NCBI GenBank assembly: GCA_949316235.1
Contig: OX438749.1
Span: 31,754,022 to 31,818,021 of the forward strand
Direction: 5' to 3'
From: Oegoconia quadripuncta
Taxonomy: Eukaryota > Arthropoda > Insecta > Lepidoptera > Autostichidae
Length of the DNA: 64,000 nt
Shown: piece after piece, positions 40,874 to 51,262 of the stretch
Layout: each line of letters starts with the position of its first letter
How positions within the stretch are numbered: position 1 is the first letter of the stretch
Program-made: the position numbers and the translations under genes
Notes under the pieces: model-generated
Databases searched by the model: none
What the model saw: the letters and a program-made list of their open reading frames with translations, nothing else
What the model was told of the DNA's origin: nothing

Positions 40874-41490
40874 TCATAGGTTGTCCAGGATTATTCGTCT
40901 TTTCAGGCGTCTTAGGCTATCTGGTATAGTCAACTGGACTGCTAGCTTGTTGGGATGGTCTGTCAGCCGCGTTTTGTATGATTTGGAGTAAGCTTTGATC
41001 TCCTCGCTCACTGTGTTAATTTCCAGGTAGTGGTGGATCTCCGTGTTCTTAATAAACCATGGTGCATTGGATATTTGTTTCAGGATATTATTTTGTACCC
41101 TCTGCACCATCATTATATTTGAATTGCAGGCGGAGCCCCACAGTTGGATACCATAGGTCCAAATGGGCTTCAGAACCGTTTTATAAATTAGCAACTTATT
41201 ATCAAGTGATAGTTTAGAGTTCCTCCCAAGCAACCAATACATGCCCTTGTATTTCAGATTTATTTCTTCTCGTTTTGTCTGGATATGCTTCCTCCAGATC
41301 AGTTTACGATCCAAATGCATCCCAAGGTACTTAACCGATTCGTTGTGAGGCAGTTGATTGCCACCCAAGAAGACTGGTGAGCAATTCTCTCTTCTTAGGG
41401 TAAAAGTGACATGGACGGACTTTGACGCACTAGCTGCTATTCTCCACTTTGCGAGCCACCCGTCAATCTCATCTAGGCTGCTTTGCCGTC
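40874..41490 (-). pseudogene. Jockey-type LINE reverse transcriptase C-terminus
   Basis: Minus-strand frame, open from about 41487 to a stop at 40874: LDEIDGWLAKWRIAASASKS, ESVKYLGMHLDRKLIWRKHI, MYWLLGRNSKLSLDNKLLIY, KPIWTYGIQLWGSACNSNIM, NAPWFIKNTEIHHYLEINTV, RRLKRRIILDNL. V-K-Y-L-G-x-x-L-D and G-x-Q-L-W-G are hallmarks of Jockey-clade ORF2 downstream of the catalytic core. 5'-truncated; a 26-bp tandem duplication (41462-41513) shifts the frame at the truncated end. Confidence 0.88.
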
Positions 41491-41528
41491 AATCTCATCT
41501 AGGCTGCTTTGTCATATGCAATGTCATA

Positions 41529-41752
41529 TTCATAGGTTGTCCAGGATTATTCGTCTTTTCAGGCGTCTTAGGCTATCAGGTATAGTCAACTGGACTGCTA
41601 GCTTGTTGGGATGGTCTGTCAGCCGGGTTTTGTATGCTTTGGAGTAAGCTTTGATCTCCTCGCTCACTGTGTTAATTTCCAGGTAGTGGTGGATCTCCGT
41701 GTTCTTAATAAACCATGGTGCATTGGATATTTGTTTCAGGATATTATACATA
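41529..41752 (-). pseudogene. Duplicated C-terminal segment of the Jockey remnant
   Basis: Repeats 40873-41095 with a handful of differences (for example YSKAYK for YSKSYK). Only the last ~70 codons are present; its left end joins the truncated end of the neighbouring copy and its right end a family-1 SINE. Confidence 0.85.
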
Positions 41753-41757
41753 GATGT

Positions 41758-42048
41758 AATTTTTTTTTTGATGAAGATGAAGATGAGGTCGTAGGTGGAA
41801 GCGTACTGACCCGAAAACCCCAACACTTTTGGGTGACTGCCTATCTTAGCTCTGACAACCGGAATACAACAATGCTATCAACATTGCTGCTTGGCGGCAG
41901 ATTTAGATAAGATGGTGGTAGCTAGCCAGGCGGACATATAAAATGCCCTACCACCAACCAAACCGAGTACTTAAATACCCCGCTGGGGATCGAACCCGCG
42001 ACCTCCGAATCGTAAACCCAATGTTTATATTGAGCCACGGAGGCGGTT
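41758..42048 (-). mobile_element. SINE family 1, minus strand, tail shortened
   Basis: Minus strand: CCGCCTCCGTGGCTCAATAT, B box GGGTTCGATCCCC, body; the tail ends early at CATCTTCATCTTCATC followed by an A-run. Confidence 0.88.
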
Positions 42049-42189
42049 AAATGTACTTAGAACTCCTGTTACTATTTTCAAAAAAAATCGATCCATAACT
42101 TCTTTATGTTTATGAAAAATTTCAACGAGGGCCAATATCACTATACCTACTATTTAAAAAATATATAAAGTAGCAAGTTTTTATAATTG

Positions 42190-42440
42190 ACGACCTGTTT
42201 GGTGTAGTGGATAGCAACTCTGACCACTATACGAAAAGGTTGCGGGTTCGAATCCCGGAAATAGGGGCATATGTTTGTGTGATGAATACGGACATTTGTA
42301 CCCGAGTTATGGATGTTTTCATTTATAATAAGTATTTATTTCCAAAAAAAAATTATTTATGTAGTATTATCAACCATCTGGTATCCTTAACACAAGCCTA
42401 AGTTGCTTACTGTGGAACTAGATGGCGCTGTGTGTATGTC
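42190..42440 (+). mobile_element. SINE family 2, complete (left member of an inverted pair)
   Basis: GACCTGTTTGGTGTAGTGGA, GGTTGCGGGTTCGAATCCCG with a small AAATA insertion after it, GAGTTATGGATGTTTTCATT, CTAGATGGCGCTGTGTGTAT. Confidence 0.88.
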
Positions 42441-42660
42441 TAACGATATTTATTTTTATTTTTTTAGGAGATGAAAGCGTCTTCTACAACACAATGTAAG
42501 TTAACAGTGGTAACTTTAATTTAATATTGTAAGTTTTATATCTAAATTGTTGTGCATAAAATAAAATACCTATACCTACCTTTTTTTAATTAAAGCAAGG
42601 TAGACAATGGTTGGAAAATATTTTTATTCTATTATTGATAATAAAAAAAAAAATATCCTT

Positions 42661-42905
42661 AGACACAGCGCCATCTAGTTCCACAGTAAGCAACTATATG
42701 CTTGTGTTGTGGATACCAGATGGTTGATATACTACATAAATACATTTTTTTTGTAAATAAATACTTATTATAAATGAAAACATCCATAACTCGGGTACAA
42801 ATGTCCGTATTCATCACACAAACATATGCCCCTAGCGGGATTCGAACCAGCAACCTTTTGGTATAGTGGCCTGAGTTGCTAACCACTACACCAAACAGGT
42901 CGTCA
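42661..42905 (-). mobile_element. SINE family 2, complete, inverted
   Basis: Mirror of the copy 220 bp to its left; reads GACCTGTTTGGTGTAGTGGT to AGATGGCGCTGTGTCT on the minus strand. Confidence 0.88.
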
Positions 42906-43328
42906 ACATTGATGGGTACTCTATCCTTTTACAAATAATAAACTTTGAAATTATAGGAAACTACACCACGAAAATTACGTATTTTACTGGACCATAACCG
43001 CTTGCTATAAAATCGCCTAGGTTGTTCTATTTTTAACCAAATTAGATATAAATACGTCGTATATGTACGGTACGCACATACGTAGCATGAATATGTCATT
43101 ATTGCATACCTACTTGTACATAACAATTATTATGCTGACGCTGGAATATTTACGCATACCGGCGAAAATTGACGTGATGGTAAAATACACAAAGTGGAAT
43201 TCTGCTATTTTGACAATGGCAAGAATTGTGCTGAAATAATGCTAAACCTTATTGAAAAAGCATGAAGCTTTACACAACGACATCTAAATAACTTCATTGT
43301 TTTTGAAGCACTATGTGAGAAAGCATTA

Positions 43329-43579
43329 TTTTTATGCACATCGGGTTGGTACTTGACCTCAATCACACCTGATTATCTATGACAACCGGAACACAACAAC
43401 GCTATTAACATTGCTGCTTGGCGGCAGATTTAGATAAGATGGTGGTAGCTAGCCAGGACAATTAAAATGCCCTACCACCAACCAAACCAAGTACTTAAAT
43501 ATGTACCCCGCTGGGGATCGACCCGCGACATCCGAATCGTAAACCCAATGTTGTTTACATTGAGCCACGGCGGCGGAGG
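43329..43579 (-). mobile_element. SINE family 1, minus strand, internally deleted
   Basis: Minus strand: GGCTCAATGTAAACAACATT, B box region GCGGGTCGATCCCC (one base lost), body; about 75 bp between the GATAATC junction and the tail is deleted. Confidence 0.85.
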
Positions 43580-43617
43580 CGGAGTATACTTCGGTGGCAC
43601 TATTTATTTATTTATTT

Positions 43618-43757
43618 GGGCACTCTCTCTTCAATTTAAGAGCTATGCTCCTGTCGGTGGAGTAATGACCACGTCTCTCTTCTTTCCGCCCTCGTTTTAA
43701 CCTCTTGGTACGACACGACATTCACCTTTTCTTTCACTTGGTCAAAGTAATTGCGCC
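43618..43757 (-). pseudogene. LINE ORF2 remnant (SYQEVK motif), split by an insertion
   Basis: Same sequence as 29105-29245 (GTACGACACGACATTCACCT). It stops at GCGCCTAGA and resumes at 44577 (GTGCCTAGGCCTTCCC to about 44632), so 43758-44576 was inserted into it. Confidence 0.75.
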
Positions 43758-44110
43758 TAGAATCAAAATCAAAAAATGCTTTATTTTGTAGGTACGCAGG
43801 GTACACTTAAAATAGTCAGATTTTACATTTTTAAAGCTACTGCTTGTTCAAAAGGCAATTTTCCCCTGAGAAGAGCAAGCAAGAAACTCGAGAGGTCGCT
43901 CTTTTTGAAAAAAGGTTTTTATATTACAAAATTATTATTTTATATTATATATTTAATATATATTGCAATAAGTATTAGAACTCATTTTTTTTTCCAAATG
44001 AACTACTGTGTTCGCTTACACTGTGTAAATATTCCTACTTTAAACATATGTAATAAGTGTTATAAAACATTAAAATAACAGGTTCAAATAGTTTACAATA
44101 GAAATAACAT
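43758..44110 (-). mobile_element. LINE 3' UTR, minus strand (subfamily 3)
   Basis: Reversed AAATAAAGCATTTTTTGATT tail, then reversed CTCGAGTTTCTTGCTTGCTC and TAAGTGTACCCTG blocks, matching the 3' UTR of 49215-49775. Confidence 0.75.
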
Positions 44111-44146
44111 AATATTTACATAATTACAAAAAATGTATCGCGTCCA

Positions 44147-44548
44147 GCTCTCCCACCTGGGGCATTGTCCCCAACACACTGGCTGCATTGCCCTGCTGAA
44201 TAGCTAGGCTTAATCTTTGAGCGAAAAAAGAGCCCGCCCTTATATCACCTGATGCCACAATTAGCTTATCAGACACCGCCTTTACGAATTTTTTGGTGTC
44301 TGAAGACCAGGGGCCCAGAGTCTCGAAGGCAAGTGCCGCAAACTCATAATTAGCAGATAGAAATGCGTATTTGCGGCACTATCTGGGCGAGATCGGCTGC
44401 AGCACCAGGCTTGCGGGCAGAGCTCTGCACGTAAGACGGGGCCAAGGTGTCAACACATGTGGCATCCCATACCAGAGAGCGACCGAGTCGCCAAGGCACC
44501 AGAGTGCAACCGTCAGGTCTCTTGCCATCCACAGATGACATTCCCAAT
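44147..44548 (-). pseudogene. Retroelement PD-(D/E)XK-like nuclease domain remnant, second copy
   Basis: Minus strand: [38 protein letters not shown], then after a frameshift FAALAFETLGPWSS, KLIVASGDIRAGSFFAQRLS, LAIQQGNAASVLGTMPQVGE. Homologous to 12645-13050 along its length but clearly diverged. Confidence 0.65.
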
Positions 44549-44900
44549 TATTTTATATTATAATATTTCATTATTAATTGTGCCTAGGCCTTCCCCTTTC
44601 TCTCTTTCCTTCAATCTTTCCCTCAATTATGTTCTTCAAAAAAATATCGTGTCGTTTTCATTTCTTATGGTACTCCCTTAAGAAAGGAAGAAGTCTGTAA
44701 CTAAGTAAGTACCTAATATAACTTATGTACTCGATACCTGTTTCTGTTGTGTTTTTTGCATATTGAAAAAATACTTAGTACGTTATTTTCCTTATACTAA
44801 GAATAGCCCAGGGAGAATACGATAAAAAATGGGTAGCAATAAAACGAGTGACTGTAAATTACATTTTGAAGTTTCAAAATTAATTAATTTAGGTTATAGT

Positions 44901-45299
44901 ATTACTAAGTGAGCGACTGACTGCTAGTGACGAGAAATCAACAGAACAGCAACTTACAAACATTAATTTGAGTTACTTAAAAACAAAATGAGAAGCTTCA
45001 TAATATTGGAGCGACCTAATATTTGTTTGAGTGTCAATGTGACGTCCTGTATTTTTTTCAATATTTGGCAAATGTAATTCTTACATGTCAACCTAACACG
45101 AAGGGTATGGTGGGCGATCCGGGCTCGCTCTGCTCGAACCTAACCTATCCATGTCGGGGTGCCAAGAACTCCCGTGCTCGCTTCGCTCGCACTCGTCCGG
45201 CTCGCTTGCGCCATACCCTTCGAACCTAAGTTAACCATGTCGGGGTGCAGTTATGCTTTAGTTGCCCTCTTTTTATATCCAGTCGCTCACTTAGTAATG
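44901..45299. mobile_element. Element with ATTACTAAGTGAGCGACTG inverted ends
   Basis: The 19-bp end ATTACTAAGTGAGCGACTG at 44901 is matched inverted at 45281-45299, and a degenerate repeat of that end (GTCACTCACTTAGTAATGTA) follows at 45303. The interior has two units of GAACCTAA-x-TAxCCATGTCGGGGTG and a CG-rich stretch. Class unknown. Confidence 0.6.
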
Positions 45300-45529
45300 T
45301 AAGTCACTCACTTAGTAATGTAGTCACTGAAATAAAATTTTAATATCTGAAATGGATTAATCACAACCCACTTTTTGTATGCTCGTTCTCGATTTTATTA
45401 TTAATCAATATTCGTCGTTAGTTAAGTTAATTATTCGCTTACTCAAATACATACCGCTCAAGTTATTAAAACAGTATGTCATCATCAGTCGCAAAGTTTT
45501 TTTTTATTCGCTTGTTTTATAATTCCTCA

Positions 45530-46336
45530 TAAAAAATTAGCTTAGCTAGACATAATTCAGAACCGACTTATATAGTTGCTATCTTATAGAGGTATATTAG
45601 AGATGTTTATTTTGAATAACTAAGCCTAAAAAAATAGCTTAGTCTAGATTTCTCTAGATAAGCCTATTATTAAATTGTATCTTCTTCTTCTTCTTATTTT
45701 TGAGGATGGCAACCAGTCAACCTCATTGTCGAGGGACATTACTGCCAGTTTCGAGTGAAAATTTTTATTTATCTTATTTCTTCAGTTTATAGGTCAGTCT
45801 CAATCAAAACAAGTAATTCGTCGTATACAGAGTCTAGTCACGGTCAAGTCATTCTTCAGTAAAGTGGCAGAATGCTTTACAAAAGATTTTGGCGGCTTCT
45901 TGTGGGAACCCGAAAGCTCCGTTACGCACTTTAATTTACACTTCCCTTCACCTGTACACCAACACTAACGTTTGCTGCACAACATTCTGCCATTATTAAG
46001 CTTCAAAAGTTAGAATGCACAAATTTTAAGACTTATAAAGAAAAATGCTACTTCACTCGCCGAGTTCCCGCCAAAAAGCCAAATTGTATCTTAATAACAA
46101 TAAATACAAACAGACATTTAATTAGGCACTCTTTTGTTAAACGCAGTTAACTTATTGATGGATAAAAAACTAAGCATGTTATAGTTAGGCATGCATGTGT
46201 TTTAAGCTGAAAATGTCGTCGAGCTGCAGATTGCTTAAGAAATAAGAATGAGAACTAATATTTTGTAACGACAATTTCCCTAAATGTTTTGAATTAAAAG
46301 AAATACCCGTCAATTGAGCATTTTTCAACTTTATTA
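45530..46336 (-). repeat. Dispersed ~600-bp repeat, copy 3, host of a retroposon
   Basis: Inverted relative to copy 1; interrupted at 45684-46080 by the (GAA)n-tailed retroposon. Copies 1 and 2 show the uninterrupted region. Confidence 0.8.
45684..46080 (-). mobile_element. (GAA)n-tailed GGCGGG retroposon, copy 7, full length
   Basis: Flanked by a 12-bp target duplication AAATTGTATCTT (45672-45683 and 46081-46092). The empty site is preserved in the repeat copy at about 21738-21755 (ATTAAGATACAAATT). Tail TTCTTCTTCTTATTTTTGAG on the plus strand. Confidence 0.95.
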
Positions 46337-46363
46337 TTTGGAAAAGTACGTGCAAGTCTATAC

Positions 46364-46670
46364 AGGTTGAATTCCCATTAACTGGGTAAAACCCAAGAAA
46401 CCATAGTCGAATTCGAACAAAAAATTACGCCGTTAGTCCAACAATTTTCGGCTGACTTCGGCTATGATTTCTAGTGAAAAGTTGTACGTAATCACAAGTG
46501 GAGTCACCAGCCGAAAATTGTTGGATCCCCATACTAAAGGTGGTTACAGAATGGTTTACTTTGTATGGATAATCGAAATTTTATTGATCGAATTCGACTA
46601 TGGTTTTTGGGCAAAGTTGTTCGTAATCAAGAGTGACGTCAAGAGTTAATGAGAATCACAGGAATTCAAA
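46364..46670. mobile_element. MITE E (CAGGGTG type), degraded copy
   Basis: CCATAGTCGAATTCGAACAA, GGAGTCACCAGCCGAAAATT and AGAATGGTTTACTTTGTATG match 61061-61434; ends degraded. Confidence 0.7.
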
Positions 46671-46674
46671 TTCA

Positions 46675-46770
46675 GCATGTTGATGTTTTTTGGTGGAGAG
46701 TTCCTTAGTCGCCTTTTACGACACCCACGGGAAGGGACGGAAATTCCTTTTACATGCTGATACCAGACAG
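46675..46770 (-). mobile_element. CCCGTGGGTG repeat (family 4), partial
   Basis: Minus strand CCCTTCCCGTGGGTGTCGTA, AAAGGCGACTAAGGAACTCT. Confidence 0.65.
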
Positions 46771-47351
46771 CACAGAATGTAAGTAGAATATTCCTGTGTG
46801 TTTCCAAAAAATACAGTATACAGTATGTCAAATTTTAACATGACCGAAAATTATCTCTAAATTAAAAATAAATAATTAAATAACTCACCAAATTTTACAC
46901 TCCAAAAAGCACCCCACAAAAAAATATACAACAAATAATACGCACTTATGGTCAATATAGCTGATCGTGAGGTCAGCCGAGTGCCACGGATGCCGAATGT
47001 GGACTGGTTGTATATTAAAATGAGTACAATATTGTGCGCACACGCATTAAAATTGTGGTCAGATTGGTCAGTCCGTCCATTGTCATTGGTGTCCTATTTC
47101 AGCGAAAACAGCGCTGAAGATAAGCGATCTTTTTTATTATTTAAAACGCTTTTATTGGCTTCGCTTGTAACTAACAATGTAAGTCTTGAAAGTTAATTTA
47201 AACTTACTTCTAATTGTCGTATCGAAATGAAACTTTGTATGTATTGAAAATGGTCTCAATGGCCCAAGATTGCGTCTCAGATACCCAGTTGCGTTTACTG
47301 ATGCCAACATACAACAGTGAAATACAACTTTGTGGAAAAAACTGTTACATT

Positions 47352-47495
47352 CGTGTCGATTCGGATGTACACCAACTAAACTAAAACCAGTTTTAAAGTA
47401 GTACTGTCTCTTTCTTCCTGGAACAGTACGATGCGACGGCACCACTCCAAAACTACCTAGTTTTAGTTTAGTTGGTGTACATCCGAATCGACACC
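47352..47495. mobile_element. Foldback MITE D, copy 2
   Basis: Same arms as 26363-26505 (TCGATTCGGATGTACACCAA mirrored at the right end); the loop TTCTTCCTGGAACAGTACGA is the reverse complement of the loop in copy 1, consistent with opposite insertion. Confidence 0.88.
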
Positions 47496-47608
47496 ATTGA
47501 CTATAAAAATTTATAATAGAATCCCGGTGAAAATTAAAGAACTACCGAACAAGTGATTTTCGCGCAAAATGGAACTGGCTATTTCACAAGTGTTTTTATT
47601 ATTTATCA

Positions 47609-47892
47609 TATTTTTTAATTTCTGGGCTAAATCACACAATAATAAAAATTTGAACTGAGCTCTTTTCATGTGCTTCCCATAATCATTTCTTAGATTCGCT
47701 GAAACTTTTATAAAGCGGTTACTTTTAAAACTTAACGCTGCCTATACTTAACTTAATGTTATCCGATAATACACACGTTTAGCTAAATTTGGATTTGCCG
47801 TTCCTAAAAAAAATCAAAAATGTTTGTATGGAGAAAACAGCCTTAATGAAATTCTTCATACAAAACGCCAATTTCATAGGTAAGGACCTAAT
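47609..47892 (-). mobile_element. MITE A, right end truncated, plus a 45-bp scrap
   Basis: Matches 14095-14384; the other terminus is missing. A second end fragment (CTTCATACAAAACGCCAATT) lies at 48001-48045. Confidence 0.7.
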
Positions 47893-48176
47893 TATATACT
47901 CGTATGTAAAGAGAAAGAGGTATACTAACCAGACTGCCTTCATAGTCGGGTTATTAACGCCATACTTTCTGCCATACTCGATGAATTGCTCCCATGGGGG
48001 GTTCTTCATACAAAACGCCAATTTCATAGGTAAGGTATTCAATTCAATAACCTAATTATAATTAAAATCGTTTAAATGACAGAAACTATGTCAATAAAAA
48101 CCTTTCTTGTATGTGTGCCAGTCTTAGAGCATTTAACCTATTATGCACAAAGTGAATGTTAATTTCTTTTTTAATA

Positions 48177-48713
48177 CAGTTGCTCAAAAAGTGGCATATT
48201 GCAGGGACGTATAGCGTGCGGGAAGTGGGATTTCCCGAACTAGTGCTTTTTCTTTGCAAACTGTCAAAATAATGTCTATTAAAAAGAAAAAACCAACCAT
48301 GAAGTTTTTACTAAAAAAATTCATAGAAGTTTTTATGATTTATGCAAATATTTCTAAAAAAAGCTACTAATTTGTTTCAATATCAGATTTAAAAGTAATT
48401 TTAATTGAAATTTAAACATTAAATTAATATTAGTATCGGCCAAATTAAATTTATAAATATAAAAAAGTTGGCTGTATGACGTATACTGCCATAGTCTCTG
48501 CTTGTATTCTTTTACGGTTGGCGCCATTTTCCAATTTTAATAGTTTGTCTCAAACAATAAATATGCAACCTAAATCTTCCCCAGTTACTATAAACAACTG
48601 TACCAATTTCAATGTATATGTGAATTATAACTTTTGTAAGAAATAAATGATTAGTTAGTTGAGTTTATTGTGTTTTTATTATTTTATTAAATTGCTTAAT
48701 TTTTTCGCAACTG
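48177..48713. mobile_element. TA-flanked MITE (CAGTTGC ends)
   Basis: CAGTTGCTCAAAAAG at left and CTTAATTTTTTCGCAACTG at right, both bordered by TA, as in Tc1/mariner elements. No transposase frame inside. Confidence 0.6.
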
Positions 48714-49171
48714 TATTAAAAATAGTCGTTCAGTACACGTACGGAACCGTCATTGCAACTCGTTCCGACTGTCAACCCTCACCTTCGGCTGCGCCTCGGC
48801 TCGGGTGACAATTGTCGAAACTCTTTGCAATGACAGGCTTTCCGCACTTGTATTGAAATATACTATTGCAGAATTGAAGATCTTGAACCATGAATACGCT
48901 TTCATCAAATTACGCTGCCTACAGCGCGAGAAACGCTAACAGTCATTGACGCGACCGCGCTTCACGTATTTTTTATACTAAAGCCTTTGCTCATAATTTT
49001 TCCTGGGTTTTTCGTAAATATTTCTATTTAGGTCATTAATCTCAGTCACATTTACTAAATTGCTGTTTAAACGGTAAATATCACTGACGATTTGTATAAT
49101 TAGTTAATTGAATTAAGCTTAGGTATTTCCTAAAGCCTTATTTATTATTAATAGAGTAAATATTAGTTAGG

Positions 49172-49855
49172 CCCGTATTAATCCGTTCTCAAGATTGATA
49201 TGACCTTAAGTTGACGCTTGAGAATCTGTTGCATATTTTTGAAAATGTAATATACGTCAAAAAAAATATAGCATCATTTAGGAAAAATAGTGATAAACAT
49301 GATGTCAATACAAGAAATAAAGATAAACTTGCAGGTCACATAAGTCGCCTCCGCAAAGTCAGTAATTCATTCAAATGGTTATGTATACGCTTTTTCAATA
49401 AGGTTCCTGTTGATATACAAAATCTTCCTCTCAATAAATTTAGAGATACTATAAAACAGAAACTTATTAAGAAAACATATTATAAAATATCAGATTATTT
49501 ACATGATAAACATTCATGAACATGAACAGCCCGTTCGCGTAACCAGGCTATTTCACAATTAATAATGAAATATTATAATATAAAATAATAATTTGTAATT
49601 TTGTAACATAAAAACCTTTTTTTTAAAAAAGCAACCTCTCTAGTTTCTTGCTTGTTCTTCTAAGGGGAAAATTGGCTTTTGAACAAGCAGTAGCTTAAAA
49701 AATGTAAAATCGGACTATTTTAAGTGTACCCTGTGTACTTACAAAATAAAGCATTTTTTGATTTTGATTTTGAAAACAGTATCAAAATACAAAATAGTAT
49801 TGAGACTGAGGCGCGAGCTCAATCTCAAGATCGACATATTAATCCTCCCCAATCG
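49172..49855 (+). mobile_element. MITE B split by a LINE tail
   Basis: GGCCCGTATTAATCCGTTCT starts the MITE; at 49220 a LINE C-terminus intervenes; from 49776 the MITE resumes (TATTGAGACTGAGGCGCGAG, TCTCAAGATCGACATATTAA). Confidence 0.6.
49215..49775 (+). pseudogene. LINE ORF2 C-terminus with full 3' UTR (subfamily 3)
   Basis: Frame 49230-49519: FENVIYVKKNIASFRKNSDK, NTRNKDKLAGHISRLRKVSN, WLCIRFFNKVPVDIQNLPLN, KFRDTIKQKLIKKTYYKISD, YLHDKHS, stop. 3' UTR ends AATAAAGCATTTTTTGATTT. 5'-truncated. Confidence 0.85.
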
Positions 49856-49862
49856 ATTTATT

Positions 49863-50572
49863 AACCGCCGTCGTGGCTCAATGTGAACAACGGGTTCGAT
49901 CCCAGCGGGGTACACGTTTAGTAGCAACTCGGTTTGGAAGGTGGTAGGACATTGTAAATGTCCGCCTGGCTAGCTACCACCATCTTATCTAAGTCGACCG
50001 CCAAACAGCAGTGTTAATAGCATTGTTGTGTTCCGGTTGTCAGAGATAAGATAGCCAGTCCCCCAAATAAGATGAGGTTTCCGGATCATTAAGAATAAGA
50101 ATCGTTTATTTGACCCATTTAGCGACACACATTAATATTACATGAAATGTGAAAATATACACAGTGAAATTGGGGCCGAGTGAGATATAAGTAGTACACA
50201 AAACAGTTTCATGTAATAGCTGTACTCCTATCTCATAATGCAGTTTACAAAATACAATAAAAATACCTAAGCTATGTTTCAATTATAGACTAAAGTCCTT
50301 AAAAATTAATTTTCGGTGTCGCAAACTACAACGCTGGTTTTCAGTGGAGCCTAAGGCGAAAACACGGACGCCGATCGGACACTGACGGTAAGTTTAAACA
50401 GTTTTTTTTTAAATTATATACTAGATTATTTATTTCATACACAGGTGCTGGGTGACTATAATCGATACGTAATCGATAATCGTACGTACATTACGCTTCC
50501 ACCTTCGACCTTATCTTCACTTAACATCAGGTGTGATTGAGATCAAGTGCTAACACGTTGTGCATAAAAAAA
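49863..50572 (+). mobile_element. SINE family 1 split by an unidentified insertion
   Basis: Head to TTTCCGGATCATT (50092), then about 395 bp of foreign DNA, then the remaining SINE from ACGCTTCCACCTTCGACCTT (50491) to the A-run at 50572. CATT at both junctions may be the target duplication. Confidence 0.8.
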
Positions 50573-50857
50573 AACATCCTGACTGACAGATAAATGCATT
50601 AAACCCTATTATTGTTTTCAGTGAATTATTGATCTTCAATAAATGATATCTAGTAATATCTGAGGTTGAAATAAATGAACTTAATTCACAGAAGTTTGAT
50701 TGCCAAAACGCTTGTTTGAGATATCTGTGACCACCCCATTTGGGATAAAGATCATGACAATTTATGTAGGTACAGTCGGCAACACAATTAAGGTAGCAGG
50801 CCTTTATTCATAAATAAGTATATGTAGGAGAAAGTATAAATGGAAATTAAGTTAGAA

Positions 50858-51262
50858 TAGAACCAACCTGTCTCTTCCCGTGGGAGTACGACCACCCTGT
50901 GGAACGGACTTCCGGCAGCGGTATTCCCGAACGAGTACGACATTGGAACCTTCAAAAAACGAGCCTACACCTTCCTTAAAGGCCGGCAACGCATCTGTGA
51001 CCCTTTTGGTGTTGCGGGTGTGATTGCTTTCCATCAGGTGACCCGCATGTTCGTTTGCCGCCCTCTCATTCAAAAAAAAAAAGAGTAGTTAAAGGCGACT
51101 AAGGGACTTTCCACCAAAAAAAACATCTATAGTTTTGCACGTTATAACGTGAATATTGCTTCTTTAATTACTTTTAATTTTTGTAATACCCAAACAGTAT
51201 TGTTTGGAATATCTCTCGTCACGCCATTTGGGATAGATGTCGAGCCGTTATATATGTATGTT
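50858..51262 (+). mobile_element. CCCGTGGGTG repeat (family 4) split by a LINE tail
   Basis: CTCTTCCCGTGGGAGTA, interruption, then AAAGGCGACTAAGGGACTTT and the distal GGAATATCTCTCGTCACGCC. A second distal scrap (GACCACCCCATTTGGGATAA) lies at 50690-50770. Confidence 0.75.
50889..51082 (+). mobile_element. LINE 3' end inserted with 5-bp target duplication
   Basis: Encodes [40 protein letters not shown], then a 3' UTR GTGACCCGCATGTTCGTTTG and A-run. GAGTA at 50884-50888 and 51083-51087. An inverted relative is at 61588-61715. Confidence 0.8.

Noticed and set aside
42468..42495. A 28-nt microexon with perfect acceptor (TTTTTTTAG) and donor (GTAAGT)
   Set aside because: The segment is related to repetitive DNA at 33565-33620, no coding frame continues, and such signals arise by chance in AT-rich sequence.
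45155..45235. CCTAA-like motifs suggesting telomeric TTAGG repeats
   Set aside because: Only isolated GAACCTAA units inside a transposon-like element, not a tandem TTAGG array.
46880..46950. Minus-strand hydrophobic segment ending in a GTGAGT donor, like a signal-peptide exon
   Set aside because: The longest frame lacks an ATG and the region is AT-rich; two frames look equally hydrophobic.
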